Shown here in pieces: positions 55,147 through 64,000 of a DNA stretch of 64,000 nucleotides; the stretch's first letter is position 1; each line of letters begins with the position of its first letter. Location: positions 682,001 through 746,000 of the forward strand of contig JAECYW010000003.1 in assembly GCA_023014335.1 (NCBI GenBank), read 5' to 3'. The translations under genes were made by a program, and so were the position numbers. The notes beneath the pieces were generated by a model. It searched no databases, was not told where the DNA came from, and saw nothing but the letters and a program-made list of their open reading frames with translations. The DNA comes from Galerina marginata. Taxonomy: Eukaryota > Basidiomycota > Agaricomycetes > Agaricales > Galerinaceae.

Positions 55147-55619
55147 CTGGTGAGAATTGAATGGAGTCTGGACCTAAGGAGGTAGCGGTCGTAGACTTAT
55201 GGGATCTCGTGGTAAGAATGTAGGACATCGGTCGCCATTTAACTTATTGCCTCGTGCGAGCCGCCTTCCCTGGCGACATATGTGTGCACACGGTTGTCCC
55301 ATGACCATCAGTTGAAAGGATATATGTTCGCTCGATGCTCTATATTTATCATGGCTATTAGGTAGGCTTGCAATGAGACGGATTGACTAGGGTTTAGTGG
55401 GTAGCCGAAATTAAGGCGATAATCCACTTTGTCGTATATGGTATATCCAGTGGCGGTAAGTGGAATAGCTCGAGCGAGCGTCAAAGTATGTCTTTAATCA
55501 GAGGTGTCCGTCAGTGAATCCAGTGCAATAATGAGTACGACACACCGTAGCGCAGTTCCAACGCCACTCCAGGAACCTGCCCTTGTTACTTAGCTTTTGA
55601 AATAAGTGCTTATCAAGAG

Positions 55620-55907
55620 TCAGTTGACCGTCTGAGAAGCGCTGGAACTGAGGATTACGTGTTCGTAAAGAATCTTGACTCGGTCCTGGGGCGCAATGGC
55701 AACTTTTGCCTGGAGTGGCCGCAATACATAGAAAGGTTTCGACGCGATCTTGGTTTGTAGGTGGAATGTCAAGAGGTTCTTCCGATGGCGTACTGACGAT
55801 TCATCTGGCCAAACTTCCAGCCAATGCAAACGCGCGATTAACTCGACGTTGAAACACTTGCTGGTGGCTTCCAACTCGAACAGCCTCGACTTGACATCGA
55901 CGGCGTC
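55620..55907 (-). CDS. hypothetical 3' exon
   Basis: After an acceptor (TTTTTGATCTAG) one frame reads 95 residues, starting DAVDVKSRLFELEATSK and ending SSSASQTVN. The composition is protein-like (LHWLEVWPDESS, FHLQTKIASKPFYVL). The upstream exons were not found, so this is either the last exon of a gene to the right or a remnant. No family is recognised. Confidence 0.3.
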   Translation of the reverse strand, partial: DAVDVKSRLFELEATSKCFNVELIARLHWLEVWPDESSVRHRKNLLTFHLQTKIASKPFYVLRPLQAKVAIAPQDRVKILYEHVILSSSASQTVN

Positions 55908-56659
55908 CTAGATCAAAAACACGAACCACGGTTTAAGTTAATTTTAATTACGTTTTTTAATGGAGTATTACATAATTTTTATCATGATAAGTAAAGCCCA
56001 TTAAAACTTAACTTCGCGGTCAAACCCACTCCTCTTCTTTCACGGTCCTCTCCTGACCCACCTCAAGTCGCCAAAGGGTTCTCCGAGATTTTCTCATGGG
56101 CCTAGATACTTGGTCGTCATTGATTCATCCCTTACTCTCGGAATTGACTATTGGCACCACCTCACCTTCACGCAGATATCGGTGGCCCGATAACCTACAT
56201 ATTTGCATGTTATCTCGGTTTGGGGGGACGGCGTCTCGCTCTCGTTTGTTCCTTCATTTTTGGTTCGATATTTATCACTGTCACACTGAGATCCTTACTC
56301 GGTGATAGGATTGTTCCGGTCCTCGAATCGCCATCAAGTCGACATTTTCCTCTCAGTGTGTTTCGGTCTACTATTTCCTCAGTTGACTGCATATTTTCGA
56401 GGTCACGGCTAACAACACTTAAAGCCTGCTGTGGTATCTATTCCTGTATCCGGAAAATGTGTTTCGTGGTATACTTGCCTTTGAGCACTAGGAACCCGCG
56501 GATCATCGGCATCTGTATCGACGTAGGTTGGCTGAGCTTGAGACTGGCTCACTTTGGGAGTTAAAACTTGGCGACAGTCCCAAGGCAACATAGTAGCTCC
56601 GAGGTAGGTCTTACGGTGGATGGTCACTGGCGAAGATATTATTCGTTATGGTACGACAG
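55908..56659. other. unresolved stretch
   Basis: Frames on both strands (plus 56,151-56,564; minus 56,627-56,409, with a GC-type donor AAAGGCAAGT) look partly protein-like and overlap. I cannot decide which strand codes. Confidence 0.35.
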
Positions 56660-57888
56660 GCATCGAACTGCCAGGTTCTTTCTGACTAGGCTATTTATTA
56701 TTCAGAACCGGTACTATCCTTTAGCAGCTGTTATGTGAGGCCCTCCATTTTTATCGCTTGATCTTAGCTCATTTGACGTCCGATAGGTTCAACAATTATG
56801 GTGCGTGCAATCTGTTCCCTCTGCAGCACCACGCCTGAAAGTAATCGCAGGGTTTTTCCATCCCACTCCAACCGATTTAGTGAGTACTTGTTAGCATAAC
56901 TTCAACACAACTCCGGACTTACTCTAAATAAAGTTGTAAGTGGTCAACTTATGAATGCAACCGTTTGATGTAAACGTAGGGTTGCCTTCTTCTCTCTCCT
57001 TGAAGTTGTAAGCATCTTTTACTCTGTTGCGGAAATACAAATTCAAAATAAAATATTGTAGGTCAGCGGTTATACCAATGGCAAGGCTGGACCGCATTGG
57101 TTATCAGCATCTTGTCAGAAGGTATTGAATTGTTCGCATGTACGAGCTTGCATCTAATTCCCCACCGACGGTTTAGGAATCCTGCAAATGCGAATCTACG
57201 CGCTTTACTCGTTGAATAAGACGGTACTCGCGGTCATGCTGACTTTATTCGTCACCGCAACATTGTTTTCGGGATGGATTATGGGCACAGCCCTGGCCAG
57301 TTTTACCGGTAAGGACTGTCCACCGAGCTGGGTGATTGAATTTTGGTAACCAATTGGGCAGGAGTGGCTACAACGATCCCCGGAGGGACATTTTGCCTGG
57401 CGCTCAATATAATTCCTAACTTCTATGCCTTCTGGATCCTCATTCTTACGTTCGAATCGTTCTTGTGCGGACTCGCAGTGTTGCGAGGAATACAGAGGTT
57501 TAAATCTAGCGGCACTCTGTTTCATCGTGGCATCCGTTTCATGGACATCCTCATTCGGGATTCTGTTATGTATTTCTTCGTGTAAGTGGCTCACCTGTTT
57601 CGTCTTCACACATTACTGAAGTCCAGTCATTCAGGGTAGGACTCACCTACCTGACCACACTCCTTATCTGGAAGCTGGCACCGGTGAGGCACCTCGTCTC
57701 GTTCACCCTTGCAGAACTGATGTGGCGAATGCTAGACGAACTTGCTAGAGATCCCGACTGGGTTCTCGATCACCATGCCATGTATTTTTACGAACCGAAT
57801 TGTTCTCAACATTCTTAGGGTTCAACGGGATATAGATATGTCTAAAAAAACCGATCCCAAAGGTCAAATTGACCAAGGACATGTATGA
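56660..57888 (+). CDS. DUF6533-type multi-TM protein, 5' end unresolved
   Basis: Secure exons are 57,062-57,121, 57,177-57,308, 57,362-57,581, 57,635-57,683 and 57,751-57,888 (TGA). They encode GWTALVISILSEGILQMRIY, ALYSLNKTVLAVMLTLFVTA, a GTFCLALN segment, SFLCGLAVLRGIQRFKSSG, FMDILIRDSVMYFFV, a further helix and a tail with EIPTGFSITMPCIFTNRIVL-like sequence. An earlier exon near 56,660-56,735 gives RFFLTRLFIIQNRYYPLA, the family's second helix. The first exon and one between 56,735 and 57,062 are not resolved. It belongs to the same family as 43,202-44,700 but is on the other strand and well diverged. Membrane protein of unknown function. Confidence 0.65.
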
Positions 57889-58221
57889 AACTGTAATTAT
57901 TAACATCTAACTGGAGATGCGCGGTAGACACCTCCCATCGTCTACAAGTAGAGGGGTTTCTGGCCGAAGAATAGATGGATACCAAAAAAACTAATCGAGT
58001 GTTCTTAACAAAGAAAGCTCAAGGGGAACAAGCCAGTATCTTGGTAGAAATTCCGACTGAGGGCCCAAGCTTTGGTTGTTCAACATGGGCTTCAGGATAT
58101 CTGCCAATGACTTTTAGGTAGCGAAAGATGGCTTCACGATTCCCCAGAAACTGTATTTCTACGTGTATCGTGGTTTTCGAGGCTATTATTACTCCTTTAA
58201 TTTCGTTCTTTACATTGGGGA

Positions 58222-58585
58222 TCATGGGGCTCTTTGGGGCTTGAAAGGTGAATTCTTATCAGTATAAATTCCGAGAGCCGCAGCGCCAACGACGCAAGCG
58301 AAAATTTCTAGAAATTGCTTTTCCGAAGGCAATTATTTGGCTTGCAACCAACCTACCCGGAGAGACTAGCACTGAAGCATTCCAGTGAATCTGAATGGAA
58401 CATGAACATTGATGGAATGTTGTCGTCAGCGCTAAGGTACATTAAAATGGGCGTACTATTGTGTAGCAAAAAGCCCTTTGGCGTTGAGAGTCTGATGAGA
58501 CACGTTTGGACTTCCAGAAAACATCCGTGGCACACAGTACGACGATCACCGCAAGAGGAACCAGGAAACTAATAACGGATGACAT
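58222..58585 (-). CDS. possible small two-TM protein, three exons, 82 aa
   Basis: The exons are 58,585-58,457, 58,390-58,357 and 58,307-58,222; introns of 66 and 49 nt have GTACGC/TTCAG and GTAGGT/TCTAG ends, and the phases fit. The product starts MSSVISFLVPLAVIVVLCAT (first helix), has a Lys/Arg-rich loop, and ends with IFACVVGAAALGIYTD (second helix) and a short tail. I recognise no family. A single small spliced model like this can arise by chance, so confidence is moderate. Confidence 0.4.
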
Positions 58586-59841
58586 GGAAGCACTCCCAGT
58601 AGCCCGGGGTTCACAGAAGCGCAAATTACCACCTAGAATACAAATAATGCGCTACTAAGCCGCTCATTCTCGCGCATTGCGGAAGGAGAGTAGATCAACT
58701 GACTGTGCTGCACGCAAGCCCCGTCCACTGAGACGGAGAAAGCTGTTTATTTTTAGACACAACGAAGCGGTCAATCACCAGCTCCGGTGCTTCATCCGCG
58801 TTTCCGCATGGGGTCGCAGGGCAGGATTTGCGCTCCAAAAATAGCACGGACCTGCCAGTCGAACGGGAGGGCCTCTTCAAGTACTTGGAACCACATGGAG
58901 AACTAGAAGGCAGAGTCCCCTGGTCTATCTTAAAATTCAACTTGCTAGGGAGTACTCAATCCTTGTCACGTCGTCGAGGGTAGAGGTAGCCTGTCGGGAA
59001 ATCCCCAAGTACAGTACTTGGCCTGCAAATTGAACTTTATTTTTTGATCGTTCGTGCAACACGGCCTTCCCTTCCCCGGCCGGGTCAGAAGTAGACCTTA
59101 CAGTGGTTATTTGGTGAGTTCTGTCCACAGTTGAATGTATTAAAACTCGGGACAGCATCACTACTACTCTCCATACGCTTCGCTATCATTACGATCCTAC
59201 TTAAAGGAGTAATGGCCAGTTGCATAGGTCGGCATTTTGATGTGAGCGGTTCAGGGGCGGTTCAGAGGTGACGGTTTGAAGAATACCAACCTAGCAAGGC
59301 GGGTCTCTAGATTTCGATAACGCGGGACGTCCATAAGATTTGCAACTTCTTCCAATCTGCTAGGGCAGGGCCAGTGGTGTACATTTGGCCTAAATTACTA
59401 CCCAGGGCCTAAATAGGTCTGGTCGTACATATCATGAATGGTCGATCCTTAATTCTCGTAGTTCCCGTATTTCATAGTATTTTATTAGTCGTGTCTGTTC
59501 AGATTCTATTTCCACATGATGAATCATGAGATTGAGACCGTGTGGATGGTCAAACATTCCAGGTTTTATCGGCTATCTTTCTTGTATTTCTTCAAGCGTT
59601 CCTGCAGGTTTTGCCGCTGCAGAGATATCTATGCAAACATACATTCGTCCTGCACCGTCTGATCAGATAGTTATCAGACCCGCATGACTCCATTTCTGTC
59701 CTTGTAGGTTGAAATAAGCGAGTGCTCTCACAATTTCCGAGCTTTCGGGATGGCCAGCGCTCATGCCCTATCCCGGTAGCGGTATCTTTCACAGCTCCCG
59801 ATCTTCAACCCGGCGCAACATCGAGTCCGCTGCAGATTTTC
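58586..59841. other. stretch without a recognised gene
   Basis: Minus-strand frames at 59,161-58,937 and 58,940-58,695 lie next to each other but have no family resemblance. The right end is the promoter region of the secreted protein gene. Confidence 0.4.
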
Positions 59842-59847
59842 TATAAA
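59842..59847 (+). promoter_or_regulatory. TATA box of the secreted protein gene
   Basis: TATAAA (in TTTCTATAAATTC), 136 bp before the ATG. The 58-nt leader intron explains part of that distance. Confidence 0.5.
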
Positions 59848-59977
59848 TTCGCATCATCGCGAACGCAAAAAAATCAACCCACCTAGTCTCCAGCATAACT
59901 GGTGAGCACATTCTCAATCGAAACCAGCGGGAATTTGGAGCTGACTTTTTTCTCTGCAGATATATACCTCAATTACC

Positions 59978-60404
59978 ATGCGTATGCAATCTCTCGTTCT
60001 CGCTGCGGCGGCTTTGAGCAGCTCTCTGGTTTCCGCGACGGTCTGCTGGAAGACGAACTCAGCTTCCTGTGCTGGACCCCAGTACGGTACCAAGGATGAC
60101 CTGTAAGGCATATGTTACATTATATTCGAGTCAATAACCCACCGTCGTTCAAAGGCGTATCGACGCGGACAATTTCTGCCCATTCGTCATAGGTAACCCG
60201 GGCGGGAGATTTGTCTTCGGTTTCCAGTCCGCCATGTGGTACGGTCAATTCGCCAATGTGTCCTCCTGTTTGAACACCTTCAACAAATTGGTCTCCGATT
60301 GTTATGGCACTGGCACCACCGTCCCCAACTTCAACGGAGGCAACATCGACGACGCCGGTGGAGCGCATCTTACCATCAGCTTCGGTACTTGTGAACCACT
60401 TTAA
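59978..60404 (+). CDS. small secreted cysteine-containing protein, 124 aa
   Basis: The two exons are 59,978-60,102 and 60,155-60,404 (intron GTAAGG to TTCAAAG, phase 2). A signal peptide (MRMQSLVLAAAALSSSLVSA) is followed by a mature part of about 104 residues with six cysteines (VCWK, ASCAG, FCPF, SSCLN, SDCYG, GTCEP), enough for three disulfides. A leader intron at 59,902-59,959 (GTGAGC to CTCTGCAG) lies in the 5'UTR. Small secreted six-Cys proteins are common in Agaricomycetes, some as lectin-like or effector-like proteins; nothing here shows which. No toxin motif is recognised. Confidence 0.85.
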
Positions 60405-62158
60405 GAATCTGCCCGTGGCTGGAGGACGATGCCATTTCAGAATTTTGCGGAGGTTCGGGGATGGGGTATTTGATTCAATATATTTCCTAAGCCTTTTGAG
60501 TTCAATGTTTACATGGTTATTCTTCAATTACGTAGTAGTAGGAGAATACCACTACACTTGATTCTCAACCTCGCCGAAGCCGAATAAATAATGAGCCATC
60601 TGGACGCTCGACACAACCCGGTCAAATATCAACGAATCTGGGAAATGATCAATCGTTGAAGATGTTTCTGACGTTGCATCCTTCCAGCGAAGGCCAGACA
60701 CAATGGGGAGCCTAGCACGAAGAAAGTTCTCAGCACGCTTACTTATACGGCTTGAGTTGGTACAGCTTGAAGCTTGAAAGTTGGAAATTTGAAAGCTTGA
60801 CGTCGACGAGGCATCCAAGTTAAAAATATATTGTTGCAGTCCGGAATTCCGTCACCGGAATTTGAACGTGATCAACTGGCCCAAAATGGCAGACTGAAGA
60901 AAAACTGAACCCATCATCGTGCCACAATATGTGGTTTTGCCTTCGTCGGTCCTAGTGCTTCAAAGTGGAAGATGTAAGTCTCAATAGTCGTCTTTGTGCA
61001 GACGAGCTTAATCACAGTGTAGTAGTGGCCTCTGGCCTGACCTGATCGGGATATCCCATCAGTGGCTGTGCTATCCGTATATAGGTGCTCGCTGTCATGT
61101 AGACCAATTCATCCTTGCCTTAGCCTTCGACGCGACACCGAACGGCCTGCTCGACGCGACTTCAGAGCATCTCTAGCCGACGACTGCCCAGGGTAGGTCT
61201 GATAGGCCTATCCCAACAGCCATGCACAACACATTCTACAGTGCGTTGCTATCGAGCTTATTAATAATACTCGGTTTTGTTCCTCATTAAAACGGTTTGG
61301 GACTGCTAGAAAACCAAGAACCCCGCCGCACGCTGCTTCTACCACGATGGAACGCGTTTGTCAGAGTTTTTGCATGATATTTATGGGTCTCAGTACTTGA
61401 ATGAACCTTGGAATACTCGGAAAGGGAACGTGTCGAGGAGGTCTTTCGGGGTACGTTTCTTCGCCTCCTTCATCAATGTCCAACCAACTCGATTGATCCA
61501 GGTCGATGTTTTCTGCCCGCCTGCCTTTATAATCGCCGTCTCTGGCTCACTGGTCAGAGATGTTGCTACAATATAACATGTCATCCTTGCCCGTCTCGTC
61601 GTCCGCTTCTACCTTTCTACCTTGCACCCCGGGTCGGACGTTTGTCATCTGAGGAGAGCCAAACCGCCATCACGCCGGTTAGAGGGTGAGGTACCCTAAA
61701 TTACAAGGTTCTAGGCTTTGAGCAATGAGGACTCTTTTCTAATGCCCATATGTCATTGGTTGCTCAATAGGATACATAAGAGGTATTAGTGGGATTTAAT
61801 TCTATGCGCGCTTACATTTACCCATTACTAAGATCTTATTTTTTTAGGTGGACGATGAAGCCTTTTTGGTGGGGACATATAGCGTCTCAGAGTGACATCG
61901 CATCAATAGAAGGTTGAATCCATGAGAGAGGAACCTGTACCCCTCCCTACATGATCGTAAGTGTCAGTGTTTATTATGACGAATTCATTTTGTGATCGCA
62001 GTTTATCAGTGATATCAGTGCTCCGGCTGCGGGGCCAGTGCCTTCTAAATATAATCAGTCTAGATCCATGAGAAGTTCGGCCATTCCGTTGTAAATGGAT
62101 ACTAATTAACTTATTTACCTTTTTCTTCCGTGTACCCCACCCCTTTTCTTTTTCTCAA
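60405..62158. other. intergenic stretch
   Basis: About 1.75 kb. A frame at 61,358-61,576 has no family resemblance. TATA-like and pyrimidine-rich sequence near 62,100-62,158 probably belongs to the next gene. Confidence 0.45.
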
Positions 62159-63614
62159 ATGCCTACGGTTATGAACTCGACTTTACCTCCAATCCCTGCT
62201 CACATAGCTGCGCTGTGAGTTTACACTTCTTGAACACTCCATCCTTGGGGTTACTAACGCCGTGTACGCAGGACTGGGCCGCGCGTAAGTCTCAAGGATA
62301 TAGTTGGGGCATTTCACCGACGTATAGATGCGCAGGTTTTGGGATATCTATTTCACTGGGGGTTATTCGGTGTACTCTGTGTTCAAGTATGTGAGTACTA
62401 TATCCGTTCTGCGACCTTCTGTGGGTTATTCCAGTAGCTCACTTTTATATGAAGACCTATTCCATATCGCGTTTCCGAAAGACCCCCTTCGTAACAAAAT
62501 CTTCGTTTATTCCGTCTTCATTCTTGAGATAGTGCAAACCATGATCCTAACGGAGATTGCGTTTCATGTCTTTGGAGATGGCTATGGGGACCTTGTGGTG
62601 TTCGATAGAGTCGGCCTCGCGTGGTTTAGTATCCCCTTTATCAGCGGACTAGGTATAATTCCTTTTAACAACATCACTGCAAGCTAATTCGAACGCGACT
62701 ATTTTTCAGTCGCTTTCATTGCACAAGGATTTTATGCTTTCCGCATCAGCATTCTAGCGGAGTCGTATGGGGTAGCCGCGCTGATCTTATCTGCAAGTCG
62801 TTTATTCCTTAACTTGTTCTAATTATTGACGGTTCAACTGGTTGTCCAGCTCGCGACCATCCAATTTGGTGGGGCCATTGCAACGGCAGCTGTTCTGAAG
62901 CATGCTATACTGCTCAGCCGGCTACTTGGACGAGATTATTCTATATCCGCTGGGGTAAGCCTTAACCATTTTGGCAACCCAGTCACATTTAATTAGTTCT
63001 ATCCCTAGATATGGAACGGCGGAAGCGCTTTGTGTGATATCATTATCGCTGTTTGCATGACTTACTACGTAAGAGATTGCTACTTTTACTGCACCGTGCT
63101 GCTGTTTGATGAGATATTAGTTATCCCGCCGTGGCTCTGGAGGTATGCAAACCACGAGTGTCCGGCTTCAAAGGGTGATAAGACTGGTAATTGAAACGGG
63201 TACCATTACAGGTTCGTGAATTCACCCTTTTGACGCTTGAGCGATATGTATCTATCCTTCATTTTTCTAGCATTCGTAGCCGCTTTGAATGTGATACTAG
63301 CGACTCTACCTGGCCAACCGTCGTACTACCTCGTGACTTCAGAAACCCTTGCAAAGTTCTATTCGAACTCCATGATGGTCGTGCTGAACAGCCGGATTCG
63401 CCTCAAGGCTGAGTCCGCTGCTTCGGCCAATGGCCTTGATAGTACTTCCGCGGTCAATCGAGTGCGTCATGGCGAAGTCGTGACTGGCAGGCGACGCGAT
63501 GGTGAAGCTTATGAGTTGGGCGGGGGTATCATGGTCGTTCGAGAGGAAGTCGTCTTCCCAATAACAGAAAGCAAGGACGGATTTGATGGTGGTAATAAAG
63601 CATGTCTGGTTTGA
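62159..63614 (+). CDS. DUF6534-type seven-TM-like protein, nine exons, 334 aa
   Basis: The exons are 62,159-62,214, 62,272-62,284, 62,336-62,390, 62,455-62,652, 62,710-62,792, 62,850-62,954, 63,009-63,068, 63,121-63,211 and 63,271-63,614; the total of 1,005 nt is in frame. Family landmarks appear in order: GPRVLGYLFHWGLFGVLCVQ, YLFHIAFPKDPLRNKIFVYS, FILEIVQTMILTEIAFHVF, a WFSIPFISGLVAFIAQGFYA helix pair, IWNGGSALCDIIIAVCMTYY, LSRRGSGG and LPGQPSYYLVTSETLAK ... NSMMVVLNSRIRL. The fifth intron is GC-AG (TCT then GCAAGT). The second exon is only 13 nt. Membrane protein of unknown function; the gene looks intact. It converges on the glycosyltransferase gene. Confidence 0.9.
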
Positions 63615-63712
63615 TCACCGACTCTTTAACATAATTTATTAGAACCGTTATAAGTTCCATACAAAAATCCAGTCAGCTTCAACGCAAGACGATTTTTAAT
63701 ATATAAATTTAT

Positions 63713-64000
63713 TTATTGATGGGGCTGTTCCTTCGTCGCATCGCCTAGGAGTCTCTTGAAATCCTCCAGTCCGTCTCCACCACCCTTTCGAGCCCGGCTG
63801 AGCTTATCTCTGACAACTTCAGCATTTTTTCTTTTCCGGTCACCCTCCGTTCCCTTCATCCTTCGAAGTATGTCTCTTGCCTCCACTGCTACGGATTCGC
63901 AATCACCAACGGGTGCAGTCCCAGTGCGGTGTAGGGGTTTCATCCCTTCTGTCCCCGTCCGAACTTGAATTAACTGAAACGCAACGTCAAGGGACAACGA
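63713..64000 (-). CDS. UDP-glycosyltransferase, C-terminus only (cut by window edge)
   Basis: The last 94 or so residues are present: SLDVAFQLIQVRTGTEGMKP ... VEARDILRRMKGTEGDRKRK ... DFKRLLGDATKEQPHQ, ending in TAA. The layout (AFQLIQVRTG, then a long helix with EARDIL and a final LEDF helix) matches the C-terminal tail of Agaricomycete UDP-glucosyl/glucuronosyl transferases, behind the donor-binding domain. The catalytic part lies beyond 64,000. AATAAATAAA just after the stop could serve as polyadenylation signal. Confidence 0.65.
   Translation of the reverse strand, partial: SLSLDVAFQLIQVRTGTEGMKPLHRTGTAPVGDCESVAVEARDILRRMKGTEGDRKRKNAEVVRDKLSRARKGGGDGLEDFKRLLGDATKEQPHQ

Noticed and set aside
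60120..60527. 135-aa minus-strand open frame
   Set aside because: It is antisense to exon 2 of the small secreted protein gene.

Overview
The window looks like nuclear DNA of a mushroom-forming basidiomycete (Agaricomycetes). Genes are broken by many short introns (about 45-70 nt, GT-AG plus one clear GC-AG). Recognisable families are ones expanded in that class: F-box/LRR proteins, DUF6533- and DUF6534-type membrane proteins, a secreted ferritin-like protein, a GNAT acetyltransferase, a Gag-bearing LTR retrotransposon and the C-terminus of a UDP-glycosyltransferase. No species can be named from the sequence, and all family names come from visual recognition, not a database search.

Left part (1-25,510). 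There is almost no conventional coding sequence. After about 2.1 kb of AAGTTAACTT-rich repeats comes a head-to-tail array of about eight long, diverged super-units (2-4 kb each, called S1-S8 here). Each is built from smaller hairpin units whose arms begin GAAGCATG and end CATGCTTC. At least five hairpin classes (A-E) recur in a fixed order, and the stems carry compensatory changes. Most super-units open with a conserved block (GACGCGACGCGACTG, then ATCACATGAT) lying 185-225 bp before the first hairpin, hold intron-like segments with TACTAAC-type branch points between hairpins, and end in a TTGTTAGAAAGTTAG-like block. I read this as a tandem family of spliced, structured non-coding RNA genes, or a repeat descended from one. 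It is the most unusual thing here. A 3.2-kb fold-back DNA element (14,174-17,372, TSD GGTCTT) and two MITE-like insertions interrupt the array.

Middle part (25,510-47,880). After a stretch with little recognisable content comes a normal gene region: a single-TM protein, a GNAT acetyltransferase, three F-box genes on the plus strand (two are close paralogues), a second single-TM protein sharing its membrane motif with the first, a 13-exon secreted ferritin-like protein that seems to have lost both His ligands, an intact F-box/LRR gene on the minus strand and a DUF6533-type membrane protein.

Right part (47,885-64,000). A paralogue of the minus-strand F-box/LRR gene has been split by a very recent LTR retrotransposon (48,373-51,978; two 358-bp LTRs that look identical, TSD CTTGC) that carries Gag but no Pol. 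Beyond it lie a 300-aa multi-TM protein, a DUF6533-type gene, a possible small two-TM protein, a small secreted six-cysteine protein with a 5'UTR intron, a complete nine-exon DUF6534-type gene and, cut by the window edge, a UDP-glycosyltransferase C-terminus.
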